A stretch of 64,000 bases of DNA, taken from an uncultured Acetatifactor sp. (GTDB lineage: Bacteria > Bacillota > Clostridia > Lachnospirales > Lachnospiraceae). Under the pieces are notes generated by a model, which saw only the letters and a list, made by a program, of their open reading frames with translations, did no database searches and was not told where the DNA came from. The stretch spans positions 1 to 64,000 of the forward strand of contig CAJUGH010000018.1 of assembly GCA_910586215.1 (NCBI GenBank), given 5' to 3'. Both the position numbers and the translations under genes were made by a program. Positions 24,187-32,756 of the stretch are shown one piece after another. Each line of letters opens with the position of its first letter. Position 1 is the first letter of the stretch.

Positions 24187-25329
24187 TTACAAGGGCAGTC
24201 CTTTATCCTGGGTCCCCCCGCTGCCCTGCTTCACAATAAATTCATAGATCTTCCTGGCCGCGTCCGGCTTGCCATACTTTCCCTGGCACAGGCGCATCTG
24301 CTCCCTGGCAGATGCATCTGCCAGAAGTCCCAGTCCTTTTCGCACAATCTCTTTCTCCTCCTTATCCGCAAGGGACATCCCCCTGGCGGCGAAGAAGGCC
24401 GCATTCCTGTCCTCGCATCCCGGAATGGGATTGGTGTGTACCAGGGGAACCCCTGCGGCCACTGCCTCCGTGGACGTAAGTCCCCCGGGCTTGGTGAACA
24501 GTACATCTGCCGCTGCCATGTATTCCTGGGCATTCTCCGTGAAGTCCAGGATCCTTATCCTGTCCACCCCGCTGTATGTCTCCCGGAGGCGTCCTTTCAG
24601 TTTCTCATTGGTGCCGCCCATCACATAGAGAAATGTGTCCTCCCCGGTTCCTTCCACCAGCCTGGCCACCAGGCTTTCCACATGCCCATATCCCATGCTC
24701 CCTGTCATGACCAGGATGCATTTCCTGTCCGGGCCGATTCCCAGCTTCTTACGGCACTGTGTCTTCGATGGCAGGTTCACATACTTCTCCGATACCGGTA
24801 TGCCAAGGGGAACCAGCTTCTGTCTCGGAATCCCCCGGCCTGCAAATTCCTCCAGCAGATCCTCGTGGGGAATGAAGAAATAATCCATCTCCGTCTCCTC
24901 TGTAAAAGGAATGCAGGTATAATCCGTGGCGATAAAATAGGAAGCAATCTGCAGATGATGCTTGCGCCGCATGAAAGTTACCGCCTCTGCCGGGAACAGA
25001 TGGGGCATCACAATGGTATCATATGCATTATCCGTAATATATCGGTACAATTTATCTGCATACAGGGTATTGGCGTAATACACCGGACTCTTGTGCCGGG
25101 AGGACGTGATGGCACGCCCGGCCTTGTAGGCACCTGCGAAGACCTTCTTCGCCCGCACAGTGCTCCAGATATAGAGATTCCTGCCATACCGTGCCGCGTG
25201 TTCCGAGGCAAAGTCCAGGGCATCTGCCATGGTCGCGCAGATCCCGTTTTTGTCAAACTGTTCCTTCACTGCCTTAGCCGCAGAGTTGTGTCCCTCCCCG
25301 GTCCCCGTGGATAATATCAGTACTTTCAT
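24187..25329 (-). CDS. UgtP/MGDG-synthase-like glycosyltransferase (GT28 type)
   Basis: This 380-residue GT-B enzyme begins with LILSTGTGEGHNSAAKAV, the loop typical of processive diacylglycerol glucosyltransferases and MGDG synthases. The C-terminal half has VMTGSMGYGH and TKPGGLTSTEAVAAGVPLV, the nucleotide-sugar binding region shared with MurG. It should transfer glucose or galactose from UDP-sugar to diacylglycerol at the inner membrane face. The start at 25329 fits the family N-terminus; an in-frame ATG at 25353 lies inside the upstream gene. It follows the GH13 gene by five bases and precedes the PlsY-like gene. Confidence 0.88.
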   Translation of the reverse strand: MKVLILSTGTGEGHNSAAKAVKEQFDKNGICATMADALDFASEHAARYGRNLYIWSTVRAKKVFAGAYKAGRAITSSRHKSPVYYANTLYADKLYRYITDNAYDTIVMPHLFPAEAVTFMRRKHHLQIASYFIATDYTCIPFTEETEMDYFFIPHEDLLEEFAGRGIPRQKLVPLGIPVSEKYVNLPSKTQCRKKLGIGPDRKCILVMTGSMGYGHVESLVARLVEGTGEDTFLYVMGGTNEKLKGRLRETYSGVDRIRILDFTENAQEYMAAADVLFTKPGGLTSTEAVAAGVPLVHTNPIPGCEDRNAAFFAARGMSLADKEEKEIVRKGLGLLADASAREQMRLCQGKYGKPDAARKIYEFIVKQGSGGTQDKGLPL

Positions 25330-25334
25330 ATGGC

Positions 25335-26648
25335 TCAATGCTCCATCTTCCAATAAAATGCGCTGTAGGCCGGCAGCACGGACCCGCCGCCGAAGTCATG
25401 GGGTTTTCCTGTGATAAGGTCCAGCGCCATGCCACAGCCGGCATCAAAATGCGCCGTATAATCCTCCCCGTCCGCATTGATGGCCACCAGCACCCGCTCA
25501 TGCTCAGATTTACGCTCAAAGATACACTGTTTATTTGTGAGCACCACAGACCGGAATGTACCATAATTCAAGGCCTCCGACTGCTTCTTGGCCTGGGACA
25601 GGGCTGCAATCCAGTCTGTCAGTCCATTCCACACAGGTGCCCCAAAGCAGGGCCGCAGGGCCGGATCCCCCTGGGACTTCTGGGCCTTCTCCCCCCACTC
25701 GCTTCCGTAGTAGACACAAGGAATCCCGGGCATGCCAAACGCTATGGCATAGATCAGGGGAAGGTGTTTCTCGTTGGTGAGAATGCTGGCCACCCTGGTC
25801 ACATCATGGTTATCCACAAAGGACAACAGGTGCTTTCCCTTGTACAGGGTCCAGTTCTCCGGACCGAACTGCCGCATCAGGGAATGGTTCACCTCGAACA
25901 GGTTCATGCTGTTGAAGCTGCTGTACAGCCCCTTGTAGCACTCATAGTTGGTGGCCGAGTGCAACATACTGTCGTTCATCAGCCGGTTGTAATCGCCATG
26001 GAGCATCTCCCCCACCAGGAAGAAATCTTCCTTCAGCCCCCCTGTGTAATCCCGCAGCCTGCGCACAAAGCCTTCCTCCAGGCTGTAGGCCACATCCAGG
26101 CGCAGTCCGTCTATGCCGAACTCTTCCACCCAGAATCTCACACTGTCCAGCAGGTACCGCACCACATCCTCATTGTGCAGGTTCAGCTTCACCAGGTCGT
26201 AATTGCCCTCCCAGCCCTCATACCACAGTCCGTCATTGTATGGGGAATTCCCACCGAAGTCAATCCTGTGGAACCATCCCACATAGGGGGAACCTTCCCT
26301 GTTCTGCAGCACATCCTGGAAGGGGCCAAATCCCCTGCCCACATGGTTGAACACACCGTCTAGCACCACCCGGATGCCGCTTGCATGCAGGGCTTCACAC
26401 ACCTGCCTGAAATCCTCGTTTGTTCCCAGGCGTACGTCTATCTTCCGATAGTCTCTCGTATTATACCCATGTGTGTCCGATTCAAAGAGGGGAGAAAAAT
26501 AGACCGCATTGATCCCCAGCTTCACCATATGGGGAATCCACTCCTCCACCTTCAGGATCCTATGCTCCAGTTCCCCATCGTTTTCAAAGGGCGCCCCACA
26601 AAACCCCAACGGATAGATCTGATAAAATACACTTTCATATGCCCACAT
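25335..26648 (-). CDS. GH13 alpha-amylase-family glycosidase
   Basis: This 437-residue protein has the four GH13 regions: DGVFNHVG, GLRLDVA (nucleophile Asp), GEMLHG (acid/base Glu) and FVDNHD. There is no signal peptide and only a short N-terminal part before the barrel (WAYESVFYQIYPLGFCGAP), which fits an intracellular cyclomaltodextrinase or neopullulanase-like enzyme. The start is taken at 26648, with AGAGG upstream; a longer form from 26747 would add 33 residues with no conserved features. It begins a three-gene operon with the glycolipid glucosyltransferase and PlsY-like genes. Whether it acts on storage glucan or on another alpha-glucoside is unknown. Confidence 0.87.
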   Translation of the reverse strand: MWAYESVFYQIYPLGFCGAPFENDGELEHRILKVEEWIPHMVKLGINAVYFSPLFESDTHGYNTRDYRKIDVRLGTNEDFRQVCEALHASGIRVVLDGVFNHVGRGFGPFQDVLQNREGSPYVGWFHRIDFGGNSPYNDGLWYEGWEGNYDLVKLNLHNEDVVRYLLDSVRFWVEEFGIDGLRLDVAYSLEEGFVRRLRDYTGGLKEDFFLVGEMLHGDYNRLMNDSMLHSATNYECYKGLYSSFNSMNLFEVNHSLMRQFGPENWTLYKGKHLLSFVDNHDVTRVASILTNEKHLPLIYAIAFGMPGIPCVYYGSEWGEKAQKSQGDPALRPCFGAPVWNGLTDWIAALSQAKKQSEALNYGTFRSVVLTNKQCIFERKSEHERVLVAINADGEDYTAHFDAGCGMALDLITGKPHDFGGGSVLPAYSAFYWKMEH

Positions 26649-26748
26649 ATCGATATCTGCCTCTCTTTCTGCTGTTTTGGTAGCCGCCTCCCAGCCATCC
26701 GGCTTCGTTGACTGATCCAGTACTATTTGGGCTGCCCTTATCCTCACC

Positions 26749-26869
26749 TGTGGATAAGTTCGATACCCATGTCATTTTTCCTGGTGGATTTCGGAAAGAA
26801 ATCCACCAAATCCACAGAGTTATCCACATGTACACATGTGTCACTTTTTTGTGCCAACGTGTCACTTTT
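26749..26869. other. DnaA-box pair, hairpin and phased repeats
   Basis: A gene-free stretch holds TGTGGATAA (26749-26757) and TTATCCACA (26820-26828), both exact DnaA-box consensus in opposite orientation. Between them lies a perfect 11-bp hairpin, TGGTGGATTTC/GAAATCCACCA (26782-26808). Two exact copies of GTGTCACTTTT (26838 and 26859) are spaced by 21 bases, and an AT-rich stretch follows. No T-run fits a terminator. Confidence 0.55.
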
Positions 26870-26929
26870 CCTCTTTTATTCCTCCGCTCCTTTATTTATA
26901 CAACAATTTCTGCTGAATGGCAAGTTTTT

Positions 26930-29557
26930 CTACAGCCACTGGTCCCAGAAGCGCTCCACCCGCCTGGAGACAGTGTCCACACTCACCTCCTGGAAGGTTT
27001 CCCACTCCCTGGGAAACAGCCTCCTGTAAGAGCCTTGCAGGAACCGCTGGTCCAGCAGGGCAATGACTCCTGTGTCCTCCACCGTGCGGATCACCCGCCC
27101 GGCGGCCTGGAGCACCTTGTTCATTCCAGGGTAGCGGTAGGCATAGGCAAAGCCATCCTCCCTGTTCCCGTCAAAATACTGCCGCAGGATCTCCCTTTCA
27201 TTGCAGATCTGGGGAAGCCCTGTCCCTACAATGATGGCGCCGATCAGGCTGTCATTCTTCAGATCGATCCCTTCGCCGAAGATCCCTCCCAGCACACAGA
27301 AACCTATGAGGAAACGCTCCTGCCCTCCCTCCCGGAAATGCTCCAGGAAGGCCTCCCGCTCCTCCTCCCCCATGGACTCTCCCTGAAGGATACACACCCG
27401 CTCTTCCCCACCAAAACACCGGATGTATTTCTCATGGATGGTCCTAAGGAAGGCATAGGAAGGGCAGAATACCATATAATTTCCATGCCGCATCTTCACG
27501 ATCTCCTCTATATACCTGGCAATGCTATAATATTCCTCCTCAGAGCGCCTGGTATACTTGCTGGTCACGTCGTTGGCGATGAGCAGGGCACGCTTTTCCG
27601 GATGGAACACAGGCCTGGCATAGATCTCATAGTCCTCTTCCTCCCCTCCCAGCAGCTTCTTGTAATACTGGATGGGCAGAAATGTGGCAGAAAACAGGAT
27701 ACTGCTGCGTCCCCGGCCCATACATTCCTTTATATTCTCCCGGGGATTCACACAGAAGAGTTTCAGCAGAAACCTCCCATCCTCCCCAAGCTGGGTGTAT
27801 TTCACATAGTTCTCATCCACCAGTTCATACATCTCCAGGAAATGGCTTACCTCAAAATAGAAATCCAGCAGAAGATCCCTTACCGGGAGCACTTCCTCCT
27901 GCTCCCCCAGATAATCCCCCAGGGTAGTATGGAGCCGCATCAGGCTCTGCACAAAGCCGTCAATATCCTCTACCAGCCGGTAATCCTCGCACTCCCGCTT
28001 CAGCGCCAGCATCTCCCGGTTACACTTTTCCAGATGGTATACCAGCTTCTCCCCATACCCTTCCCTGGTGAGCAGGCTTTTACCACCCCGGTGCTTTCCT
28101 GTGGTACTGATCCGGTCAATATAACCCTTTTCCCCTTCCTGAGCCTCTGTTTCCCCCCTGTCACCTTCTGACATATCTGTCAAATCCCGGATCATACCAA
28201 GGGTAATCTGCCCTTCTATCTTCTGCTTTTTCTTCCCTTTCGTCAGTTCTGACAGCATTGTCTGTTTTATCTCTTTGCGGATCTCCAGGAAGCTTTCCTT
28301 CCACAGGGTTGCACTATACATCTCCCGTCCCCGCTCCAACAGATTGTGCGCCTCATCGATCAGAAACAGGTAGTCCCCATTCACTCCCTCCCCGAAAAAG
28401 CGTTTTAGGTACACATGGGGATCAAATAGATAATTATAGTCTCCTATGACCACATCTGCAAACAAGCTCATATCCAGACACAGTTCAAAGGGACACACCT
28501 GATGCTTCAAGGCATATGTCTCAATGGCCTCCCGTGCAAAGCTCTGGGTGGCTGTCAGCAGGTCGTACATGGCATCATTGATCCTGTCATAGTGTCCCCT
28601 GGCATAGGGACAGTATTCGGGGTTACACTCTGTCTCCTCCATGAAACAGATCTTCTCTTTTGCAGTGAGGACCACACTCTTGAGACACAGCCCACGGCCC
28701 CTGAGCAGGGACAGGGTGTCTTCTGCCACCGTCCTGGTGATGGTCTTGGCCGTCAGGTAGAACAGTTTATCCCCCATGCCCTTTCCCATGGCCTGGATGG
28801 CCGGATACAGGGTAGATATGGTCTTCCCCACCCCTGTGGGTGCCTCCAGGAACAGCTTCCTGCCGTGGTAGATTGTCCTGTACACGCTGGCCACCAGTTC
28901 TCTCTGGCCCTCCCTGTAAGGAAAAGGGAATTCCAGCCCTGCTATGGATGCCTGCCGCCTCCTGCGCCACTGCCAGGATTCCTCTGCAAACCGATGGTAG
29001 CCTGCCAGCAATCCCAGGAACCATTCCTCCAGTTCCCGGAAAGTGTATTCCTCATAAAAATACCGCAGTTCTTCTGTGGGAATATGGCAATAGGTGAGCC
29101 GTACCTGCACCTGGGTCAGTTCCTCCTGCCGTCCCACCATATAGGCATAACACCTGGCCTGGGCCAGGTGCAGGGGGGATGGCTCCCGCAGCCAGGCCAG
29201 TTCCCGGTAAGTGCCCTTAATCTCATCTATGGTCACCTGCCCCTCCTTCCGGAGAATGCCATCAGCGCGTCCCTCCACCACCAGGCTGTATTCTTCTGTG
29301 ACATAGCTATACCGCAAGGGGACTTCTGCCTGGTAATCCGTTCCCATCCGGCGCTGGATCATGCGGTGGATCCGTCCTCCTTCCTGCATGGCATTGTCCG
29401 GTGCCGCATGCCTGCGGTTGTCTATATCCCCATGGCGCAGGATAAATTCTACCAGGCTGCGCACAGAGATCCTGATCTCCCCCATGGAAGGCTTCTGTCC
29501 ACTCTCTTGTTTCTCCCCTTTGGAAGCCTGTATGGTATGCACCCTGTCAATTCTCAC
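26930..29557 (-). CDS. DinG/XPD-like ATP-dependent DNA helicase with PD-(D/E)XK domain
   Basis: This protein of about 875 residues has two parts. An N-terminal nuclease-like domain carries VEGRADGILRKEG and TIDEIKGTYRE, a PD-(D/E)XK pattern. A superfamily 2 helicase follows, with EAPTGVGKTISTL (Walker A), LIDEAHNLLERG (DEAH) and a C-terminal QAAGRVIRT motif VI. Four cysteines around CFMEETECNPEYCPY and HQVCPFELC suggest the XPD/DinG iron-sulfur cluster. It probably unwinds and trims damaged DNA. GGGAGG is seven bases before a GTG start (29557); MGEIRISVR at 29485 is an alternative closer to family N-termini but has no ribosome site. It appears to be a single gene. Confidence 0.88.
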   Translation of the reverse strand: MRIDRVHTIQASKGEKQESGQKPSMGEIRISVRSLVEFILRHGDIDNRRHAAPDNAMQEGGRIHRMIQRRMGTDYQAEVPLRYSYVTEEYSLVVEGRADGILRKEGQVTIDEIKGTYRELAWLREPSPLHLAQARCYAYMVGRQEELTQVQVRLTYCHIPTEELRYFYEEYTFRELEEWFLGLLAGYHRFAEESWQWRRRRQASIAGLEFPFPYREGQRELVASVYRTIYHGRKLFLEAPTGVGKTISTLYPAIQAMGKGMGDKLFYLTAKTITRTVAEDTLSLLRGRGLCLKSVVLTAKEKICFMEETECNPEYCPYARGHYDRINDAMYDLLTATQSFAREAIETYALKHQVCPFELCLDMSLFADVVIGDYNYLFDPHVYLKRFFGEGVNGDYLFLIDEAHNLLERGREMYSATLWKESFLEIRKEIKQTMLSELTKGKKKQKIEGQITLGMIRDLTDMSEGDRGETEAQEGEKGYIDRISTTGKHRGGKSLLTREGYGEKLVYHLEKCNREMLALKRECEDYRLVEDIDGFVQSLMRLHTTLGDYLGEQEEVLPVRDLLLDFYFEVSHFLEMYELVDENYVKYTQLGEDGRFLLKLFCVNPRENIKECMGRGRSSILFSATFLPIQYYKKLLGGEEEDYEIYARPVFHPEKRALLIANDVTSKYTRRSEEEYYSIARYIEEIVKMRHGNYMVFCPSYAFLRTIHEKYIRCFGGEERVCILQGESMGEEEREAFLEHFREGGQERFLIGFCVLGGIFGEGIDLKNDSLIGAIIVGTGLPQICNEREILRQYFDGNREDGFAYAYRYPGMNKVLQAAGRVIRTVEDTGVIALLDQRFLQGSYRRLFPREWETFQEVSVDTVSRRVERFWDQWL

Positions 29558-29640
29558 AAATACACCTCCCTGACATTCCCCGCAGGGCAATACTGGTTCC
29601 TGTCCATTTACGCCTGATGTTACACCCTACTACTCGCCGC

Positions 29641-29656
29641 GCGGCCCATGGGCCGC
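29641..29656. repeat. Perfect 16-base palindrome
   Basis: GCGGCCCATGGGCCGC is fully self-complementary. It sits in the 234-base gap upstream of the helicase gene. It could be an operator or chance GC-rich symmetry. Nothing else is seen in 29558-29690 except AT-poor spacer. Confidence 0.45.
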
Positions 29657-29693
29657 TTCAGCCACATCATTCCCCTGTACAGGCCTGCGCATT

Positions 29694-29736
29694 AAAAACT
29701 CCCCATGAAGATAGTACACTATCTTGCAGGGGGAGT
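29694..29736 (-). terminator. Rho-independent terminator of the HPr-like gene
   Basis: ACTCCCC pairs with GGGGAGT and the inner AAGATAGT pairs with ACTATCTT. On the minus strand the stem is followed by TTTTT. It lies 55 bases after the stop of the HPr-like gene. Confidence 0.85.
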
Positions 29737-29791
29737 CAAAATGACGTTAGCTGAACTGTTACATTTTTTACTTTTTCTTTTGGGCCGTCTC

Positions 29792-30016
29792 CTAAGAAGC
29801 AATGGCATGCTGGCTCAACAGGTCTTCAAACTGTGCATTATATCCGTTGTAGGACACTGTCAGAGGTTTTGCAAAATCCAGTCCGTAAACCCCTAAGAAT
29901 GATTTTGCATCTACCACATATCTGTTATAGGATATGTCAATTTCAAAGTCACATTTAGAAGTCACATTCACAAAATGCTGGACTTCACCCGGAGTCAAAC
30001 GAATTGTCTTTACCAT
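29792..30016 (-). CDS. HPr-like phosphocarrier-family small protein
   Basis: This 74-residue protein has an HPr-type fold pattern. VVDAKSFLGVYGLDFAKPLTV matches the HPr segment around the regulatory Ser46 (KSxxGV), but the catalytic region GLHARP with its His15 is missing, replaced by LTPGEVQHFVNV. It therefore cannot carry phosphate on His in the usual way and may be regulatory, or work with CcpA-like partners. AAGGAAGG lies before two tandem ATG codons; the second (30016) has the better spacing. It has its own promoter and terminator, so it is a real single-gene unit. Confidence 0.75.
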   Translation of the reverse strand: MVKTIRLTPGEVQHFVNVTSKCDFEIDISYNRYVVDAKSFLGVYGLDFAKPLTVSYNGYNAQFEDLLSQHAIAS

Positions 30017-30074
30017 CATCAACCTTCCTTTCTACATACTCAAAACCGTGCTATGTTCTGTACTATAGTTTACC

Positions 30075-30102
30075 ATTATATTCAAAATATGCAAAATGTA
30101 AA
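30075..30102 (-). promoter_or_regulatory. Promoter of the HPr-like gene
   Basis: On the minus strand TTTACA (30097-30102) and TATAAT (30075-30080) are spaced by 16 bases, in an AT-rich region with no other gene. Confidence 0.65.
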
Positions 30103-30258
30103 GCGTTTTCCGCCAAGGATTTTCCCGGGAAATTTCATACAAAACATACACAATTTAACAGAATGACCACGGCCCTGCATATGTGAAAAGTTCCTTTGTA
30201 ACTATTGCACATTCCCTGCTTTATCACAATAAGATGACTCCAAGTATTTTTGTAGCAT

Positions 30259-31071
30259 TTATTGGAATTCTGTCATATATTCTTGGAACCTTAACGGCAG
30301 CATATTCCTCTGCAGCTTCAAATTGTACCTTTCCTTGATGGCAATGGTCTTAACAAAATGCCGGAACAGTTCCTGGTAGCGTCCCTCCTCTCCGGACCAG
30401 ACTGGCTGTGGCTGGTCTGTTTCCTCCCCATGGAACAGATACCAGGCCTTTCCTGCCGGGTGAATGCCAAAGAGGTTCCTACGGTCATCGAATATAACAA
30501 AATTCTCTATGGGAAGCCTGTCCGCAAAATGGGGCATCATAAAAGCAAGGGCATTGACCTTAGGACCCACCCTGGAATAGAGAATCCCGTTCTCCAGTTC
30601 CTCAAACCGGACAAACTCTATGAGATGTCCCACCTCCCTGTTGGCATACCTGGCCAGGGCAAAGGCTTTGTGTACACTGTCATCTGCCAGGTTATCGAAC
30701 AGATGTCCCTTACTGCTCCCCTGGTGACTGTTCCCTGGCTGCATCCGGGATTCCTGCATGCCGCGCCCTGTCCCGGTCCAGGCCAGTCCCTGCACAATGG
30801 TCCGGAATACCGTCTGGGCCTTCTGTGTATCCTCCGTGGCCAGTGCCAGGCATATCGTATGGTAATCTCTCTCCCCGAACCGACGCACCAATGTCCTGGC
30901 CACCTTCCCTGCCTTCTCTTCATCTGCCGTCACTGGCACATCCGTGGCAAAAAGCATGGGATCCTCCGTAAGGCTTAGATATGTGTCCTGTAAATCGCGC
31001 TTCTCTTCATAGGCCAGATAGACAGCTGTAAAAATACTTTCCAGGGTATCCTCACACCGATAGACAATCAT
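30259..31071 (-). CDS. TIGR03915/DUF4130-type putative DNA repair protein
   Basis: This 270-residue protein resembles the family that always pairs with the radical SAM DNA-repair protein (TIGR03916). It begins YRCEDTLESIFTAVYLAYEEK and contains FVRFEELENGILYSRVGP and HFADRLPIENFVIFDDRR, conserved in the family. A region of about 25 residues in the middle (WTGTGRGMQESRMQPGN) looks like a variable insertion. It follows the radical SAM gene by 188 bases of structured non-coding DNA. The pair is thought to repair or modify DNA, but the reaction is not established. The ribosome site (AAGAAG) is weak. Confidence 0.85.
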   Translation of the reverse strand: MIVYRCEDTLESIFTAVYLAYEEKRDLQDTYLSLTEDPMLFATDVPVTADEEKAGKVARTLVRRFGERDYHTICLALATEDTQKAQTVFRTIVQGLAWTGTGRGMQESRMQPGNSHQGSSKGHLFDNLADDSVHKAFALARYANREVGHLIEFVRFEELENGILYSRVGPKVNALAFMMPHFADRLPIENFVIFDDRRNLFGIHPAGKAWYLFHGEETDQPQPVWSGEEGRYQELFRHFVKTIAIKERYNLKLQRNMLPLRFQEYMTEFQ

Positions 31072-31140
31072 CTGCTTCTTTTCCTTTCTTTTCTTCCTGC
31101 TCTTTATCTCCTATATCCCGCCATCTGTTTCAAGTCAGAA

Positions 31141-31259
31141 GTAACCGTTCAGAACACGGCTGCTTTCCTCATTGCTCAACGAGCAATGTCTGCCTACAGG
31201 GGTCAATGCGGTCTTGCTGAATGCTTTCTTTCACGGTTCTGCTATCCTGTGAAGAGGAG
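31141..31259. other. Structured intergenic element between the two repair genes
   Basis: CATTGCTC-AAC-GAGCAATG (31170-31188) is an 8-bp hairpin inside an outer, weaker inverted repeat. That repeat has GTAACCGTTCAGAAC at 31141 against GTTCT and GAGTTAC near 31234-31263. The GTAAC-plus-GTTCA outer ends resemble those of the element at 23242-23378. No gene fits. Confidence 0.4.
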
Positions 31260-32612
31260 TTACAGGCTTCCCACTGCACCCTGGTATACCTCCACTTCTT
31301 TCAAGGGACGGGAGAAACTGCCGTCATCAAACAGGGACATCTGGCGGTATGTCATCCCGTCACTGCCAAACTGTATCCGTTCCTTCTCATCCGTCAAGTT
31401 CCTCACAATATAATCCTCTTCCAGCTTCACCGGATACATCAAACGCCCGTTGCAGGTGAGGAAATAAATCGCCCGCTTCAGCACCACCCCGATCTTCTTC
31501 AGATCCGCAAAGGTCAGGTTCGTGCTTCTCCTGGCGGCCACAATCCTCTGGGCACTCTTCACCCCGATCCCCGGTACCCGCAGCAGTTGCCCCAGGGGTG
31601 CCCGGTTGACTTCCACAGGAAACTGCTCTAGATGGCGCACCGCCCAGTCCTCCTTGGGATCCAGCATCACATTGAAATAGGGGCGCTTCTCGTCCAACAA
31701 CTCCGATGCCTGGAACCCGTAGAACCGCAGTAACCAGTCTGCCTGGTACAGCCTGTGCTCCCGAAGCAGCGGCGGCCCTCCAGGCAGGGCAGGCAGGGCG
31801 CTATCCCCAGTCACATTCACGAAGGCAGAATAGAATACCCGCTTCAGTGAGAACTTCTGGTACAGACTCTCTGCCACGTTGAGAATCTGGTAATCACTCT
31901 CCGGGGTGGCTCCTATGATCATCTGGGTGGACTGGCCACCTCCCACAAACCTGGGAGCGCTGCGGTACAGGGCAAGTTCATTCTTATTCTCTGTAATGCC
32001 GTTCTGGATCTGGCGCATAGGTGTCAGGATATTCTTCCGGTGCTTATTAGGCGCCAGGCTGCGTAGCCCCTCTGCCGTGGGCAGTTCCAGGTTCACGCTC
32101 ATCCTGTCTGCCAGATACCCTGTCATACGGATCAGTTCCCAGTCGGCCCCCGGTATGGTCTTCACATGCACATATCCGTTAAAGTGGTACTGGTTGCGCA
32201 GAAGCCAGATGGTCCTGTAGATCAGTTCCATAGTGAAGGAAGGAGACCGGATGATACCGGAACTGAGGAAGAGGCCTTCAATATAGTTCCTCCGGTAGAA
32301 TTCCATAGTCAGCGTACAGATCTCCTCTGGTGTAAAAGTAGCCCTGGGCACATCGTTGGAACAGCGGTTGAGACAATACTTGCAATCGTAGATACATTCA
32401 TTGGTCAGAAGGATCTTCAGCAGGGAGATGCATCTGCCATCACTGCTGAAACTGTGACAGATTCCCCCGGCCACACAGTTTCCGATGCTCTGCCCGTTGC
32501 CTTTGCGTTCCACCCCGCTGGACGTACAGGCCACGTCATATTTTGCTGCATCCGTCAGGATCCCCAGCTTATCCATAAGGGATATCTCGTTCCCTGTTGC
32601 AAGATACTCCAT
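31260..32612 (-). CDS. Radical SAM putative DNA modification/repair protein (TIGR03916 type)
   Basis: This 450-residue protein has a radical SAM cluster motif CIYDCKYC and, later, a helix-hairpin-helix DNA-binding motif LLRVPGIGVKSAQRIV. It also contains CVAGGICHSFSSDGRCISLLK ahead of the cluster motif, typical of the family. The start MEYLATGNE is preceded by GGAGG six bases upstream. It is the first gene of the repair pair. Two LexA-like palindromes lie 80-120 bases upstream, so it is probably under SOS control. The combination suggests repair of a DNA base lesion by radical chemistry, but this is unproven. Confidence 0.9.
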   Translation of the reverse strand: MEYLATGNEISLMDKLGILTDAAKYDVACTSSGVERKGNGQSIGNCVAGGICHSFSSDGRCISLLKILLTNECIYDCKYCLNRCSNDVPRATFTPEEICTLTMEFYRRNYIEGLFLSSGIIRSPSFTMELIYRTIWLLRNQYHFNGYVHVKTIPGADWELIRMTGYLADRMSVNLELPTAEGLRSLAPNKHRKNILTPMRQIQNGITENKNELALYRSAPRFVGGGQSTQMIIGATPESDYQILNVAESLYQKFSLKRVFYSAFVNVTGDSALPALPGGPPLLREHRLYQADWLLRFYGFQASELLDEKRPYFNVMLDPKEDWAVRHLEQFPVEVNRAPLGQLLRVPGIGVKSAQRIVAARRSTNLTFADLKKIGVVLKRAIYFLTCNGRLMYPVKLEEDYIVRNLTDEKERIQFGSDGMTYRQMSLFDDGSFSRPLKEVEVYQGAVGSL

Positions 32613-32693
32613 GTCTTCCCTCCTGCTGCCTTTAGATGTTCCTTTTCTTTCTATCTTTCCTAAGTTTCTTCCAATCTTCCCCAACAGAAAATC

Positions 32694-32730
32694 AGAACGC
32701 CTGTTCTATAATAGAATAGCACATACGTTC
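32694..32730 (-). promoter_or_regulatory. LexA-like (SOS) boxes and promoter of the repair pair
   Basis: AGAACGCCTGTTCT (32694-32707) is a perfect GAAC-N4-GTTC palindrome, matching the Gram-positive LexA/DinR box. GCACATACGTTC (32719-32730) matches it with one mismatch per palindrome arm. On the minus strand TTGCAA (about 32736-32741) with TATTCT 17 bases on gives a promoter that both boxes would cover. Confidence 0.7.
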
Positions 32731-32756
32731 TTATTTTGCAAGGATTTTTTATTTTG

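Noticed and set aside
26782..26808. Terminator of the helicase gene
   Set aside because: The stem is perfect, but no T-run follows it on either strand, and it is 120 bases past the stop.
26749..26869. Chromosomal replication origin
   Set aside because: Only two DnaA boxes, and neither dnaA, dnaN nor rpmH is nearby.
31260..31631. Plus-strand genes at 31186-31631
   Set aside because: They overlap the end of the radical SAM gene in antisense and have no ribosome site.
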